From an uncultured Collinsella sp. (lineage in GTDB: Bacteria; Actinomycetota; Coriobacteriia; Coriobacteriales; Coriobacteriaceae), in NCBI GenBank assembly GCA_900754385.1, contig CAAECP010000072.1, positions 1 to 6,835 on the forward strand: a stretch of DNA of 6,835 bases, in the 5' to 3' direction. Each line of letters starts with the position of its first letter. The first letter of the stretch is position 1. The notes below the pieces were generated by a model, which was not told where the DNA came from, did no database searches, and worked only from the letters and a program-made list of their open reading frames with translations. This document shows positions 5,848 through 6,835 of this stretch, one piece after another. The translations under genes were made by a program, and so were the position numbers.

Positions 5848-6534
5848 CTACAAATAAATCCCCTCACCGAGCTGCTTGTGGAACTCGGCGTGATGGTCGC
5901 GTGCCCAGGTAAAGAGCGCCTGGTCAAAGTCGGTACGCGTGGCCGGGACGCCAAAGACGCCGGCAACTTCGACGCGTATAAACTCCAGTGCCGGCAGCTT
6001 GTTGATGGCAGTGAGGGCAAACGGGGACGAGGGCTCCTCGAACAGATAGCGGCTGCCTTGCAGCGCGTCGCAACTGGTGCACGTGTTGCCGAGCGACGGG
6101 GCTTTGGAGGCTCGCGCGCCTACGGGCTTGTAGCCGCAGCGCTTATGAAGGTAGTCGCGGATCTCGCCCGGCACGCAGCCAAGAGCGGGCACGATGGCGA
6201 GTGCGTTGGCGTTGGCCGTGTCGATGGCAATGTGCCCGGCTTCGTTGGGCGCGTGCGCGATGGCGATGCTCTCGTCGTTATCGGCTCGATAGGGAATGCC
6301 GAAGGCCGCGACCGAGGTCTCTTTGTGACACTTCCAGCACTCGCGCTTGCCCAGTACTAGATATATATACGGCGCAGAGGGGTCGGATCGGTCAATACCA
6401 GGCAGCCACTCGGCAAAGGGCTCGGGGTTGACGCCGCTGGGTACATACCAGATTTTCTTGGTCCGGTCCCATTTGGCGCCCAACGCCTTGGCTTCTTCTT
6501 TGTGCGAAAAGGGAACATCGAGCTCGGTGCGCAT
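5848..6534 (-). CDS. DUF5710 domain-containing protein with central cysteine pairs
   Basis: A 228-residue protein. Residues 4-44 match the DUF5710 pattern: LDVPFSHKEEAKALGAKWD, then KKIWYVPSGVNPEPFAEWL. This small domain of unknown function occurs in many bacterial and mobile-element proteins, sometimes fused to primase-like or nuclease modules. CWKC (66-69) and CTSC (152-155), with C120 and C133 between, suggest a metal-binding module split by an 80-residue insertion that contains IAIDTANANALAIVPALGC. The C-terminal part (DFDQALFTWARDHHAEFHKQLG) is helical. No nuclease or polymerase motif is seen. The start at 6534 has AAGGAG five bases upstream (minus strand); the frame stays open to 6759, but that extension is low in protein character and overlaps the tRNA terminator. 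The gene is convergent with the zinc-ribbon-like gene at 5525. Confidence 0.85.
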   Translation of the reverse strand: MRTELDVPFSHKEEAKALGAKWDRTKKIWYVPSGVNPEPFAEWLPGIDRSDPSAPYIYLVLGKRECWKCHKETSVAAFGIPYRADNDESIAIAHAPNEAGHIAIDTANANALAIVPALGCVPGEIRDYLHKRCGYKPVGARASKAPSLGNTCTSCDALQGSRYLFEEPSSPFALTAINKLPALEFIRVEVAGVFGVPATRTDFDQALFTWARDHHAEFHKQLGEGIYL

Positions 6535-6539
6535 GGTGG

Positions 6540-6545
6540 CTCCTT
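6540..6545 (-). promoter_or_regulatory. Ribosome binding site fixing the start at 6534
   Basis: AAGGAG on the minus strand, five bases before the ATG at 6534-6532. It settles the start of the DUF5710-type gene well inside the longer open frame. The 170 bases between here and the tRNA terminator hold no gene and no clear promoter; a TATAAC (minus strand, 6632-6637) lacks a well-spaced -35 box. Confidence 0.7.
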
Positions 6546-6715
6546 GGTGCTGCAGGTGTAAGTGGCTCAAGGATACCGCAGGGCGCAGACATCGTGGCGT
6601 TTTGCCGAGAAGCTGTGGTGCGGACTGATTGGTTATACCGATGGATAGATCGGCAAGTAGATGGTCGGCTTTTGGCCAGTTGGGCGGTTGGAGCTGCCAG
6701 CGGATTTGGCGACAT

Positions 6716-6752
6716 AAAACAAAACAGCCCAGAGGGCATAGCCTCTGAGCTG
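6716..6752 (-). terminator. Rho-independent terminator of tRNA-Val
   Basis: On the minus strand CAGCTCAGAGG (6752-6742) pairs with CCTCTGGGCTG (6735-6725) over 11 positions with one T-G wobble. The loop has six bases. TTTTGTTTT follows at 6724-6716. It begins eight bases after the encoded CCA of the tRNA. Confidence 0.9.
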
Positions 6753-6760
6753 CGAACATT

Positions 6761-6835
6761 TGGTGGGCGTTAGAAGATTTGAACTTCTGACCTCTTCCGT
6801 GTCAGGGAAGCGCTCTCCCCCTGAGCTAAACGCCC
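6761..6835 (-). tRNA. tRNA-Val (anticodon GAC)
   Basis: Reading the minus strand from 6835, all arms are present. The acceptor stem GGGCGTT pairs with AACGCCC. The D arm is GCTC/GAGC with a seven-base loop. The anticodon stem CTTCC/GGAAG closes the loop CTGACAC, giving GAC. A five-base variable loop AGGTC follows, then the T arm AGAAG-TTCAAAT-CTTCT. The discriminator is A and CCA is encoded at 6763-6761. The total is 75 bases with all stems perfectly paired. The first base of the tRNA is the last base of the window. Confidence 0.97.

Noticed and set aside
5617..6360. Plus-strand open frame of 247 codons antisense to the DUF5710-type gene
   Set aside because: It overlaps two better-supported genes and has shadow-like composition, while the opposite strand shows a recognisable DUF5710 domain and ribosome site.
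6761..6783. Attachment site formed by the tRNA-Val 3' end
   Set aside because: No direct repeat of the tRNA 3' end and no integrase were found in the window.

Overview
The window looks like a chromosomal segment of a GC-rich Gram-positive gut actinobacterium, most likely Coriobacteriia and possibly Collinsella. This assignment rests on codon use and on the general look of the mannose-type PTS genes and small hypotheticals. It is an impression, not a database match.

Layout. (1) Bases 1-1730 hold the end of a sugar PTS operon. A mannose-family IIC gene enters from the left and overlaps an IID gene by one base, and a strong intrinsic terminator follows. The first ~100 bases of IIC cannot be read in one frame. 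(2) Bases 1731-2045 are a comparatively AT-rich leader without a gene. It is packed with copies, in both orientations, of the ten-base word ACGAGAGATA. (3) Bases 2046-3512 encode a Schlafen-type AlbA_2 / GHKL-like ATPase / winged-helix protein (COG2865 type), probably a regulator. (4) Bases 3613-4104 (minus) encode a 163-residue protein that I do not recognise. (5) Bases 4320-5402 encode an HNH endonuclease whose N-terminal half looks like a modified-base reader. A 94-residue protein with two CxxC pairs follows at 5525-5809. (6) Bases 5848-6534 (minus) encode a DUF5710-type protein with a central CxxC pair arrangement. (7) Bases 6761-6835 (minus) are a complete tRNA-Val(GAC), with its terminator just downstream at 6716-6752.

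How it fits together. The PTS genes are ordinary catabolic transport genes. The stretch between their terminator and the tRNA is different: mostly single-gene units, unrecognised genes, a nuclease, and a regulator with a repeat-rich control region. It reads as an accessory region next to a tRNA gene. The most interesting possibility is that the AlbA_2/ATPase regulator binds the GAGAGA-type repeats to control itself and perhaps the HNH nuclease, whose promoter region has weaker related words and an imperfect palindrome. That link is inference; only the repeats and the domains are seen directly.
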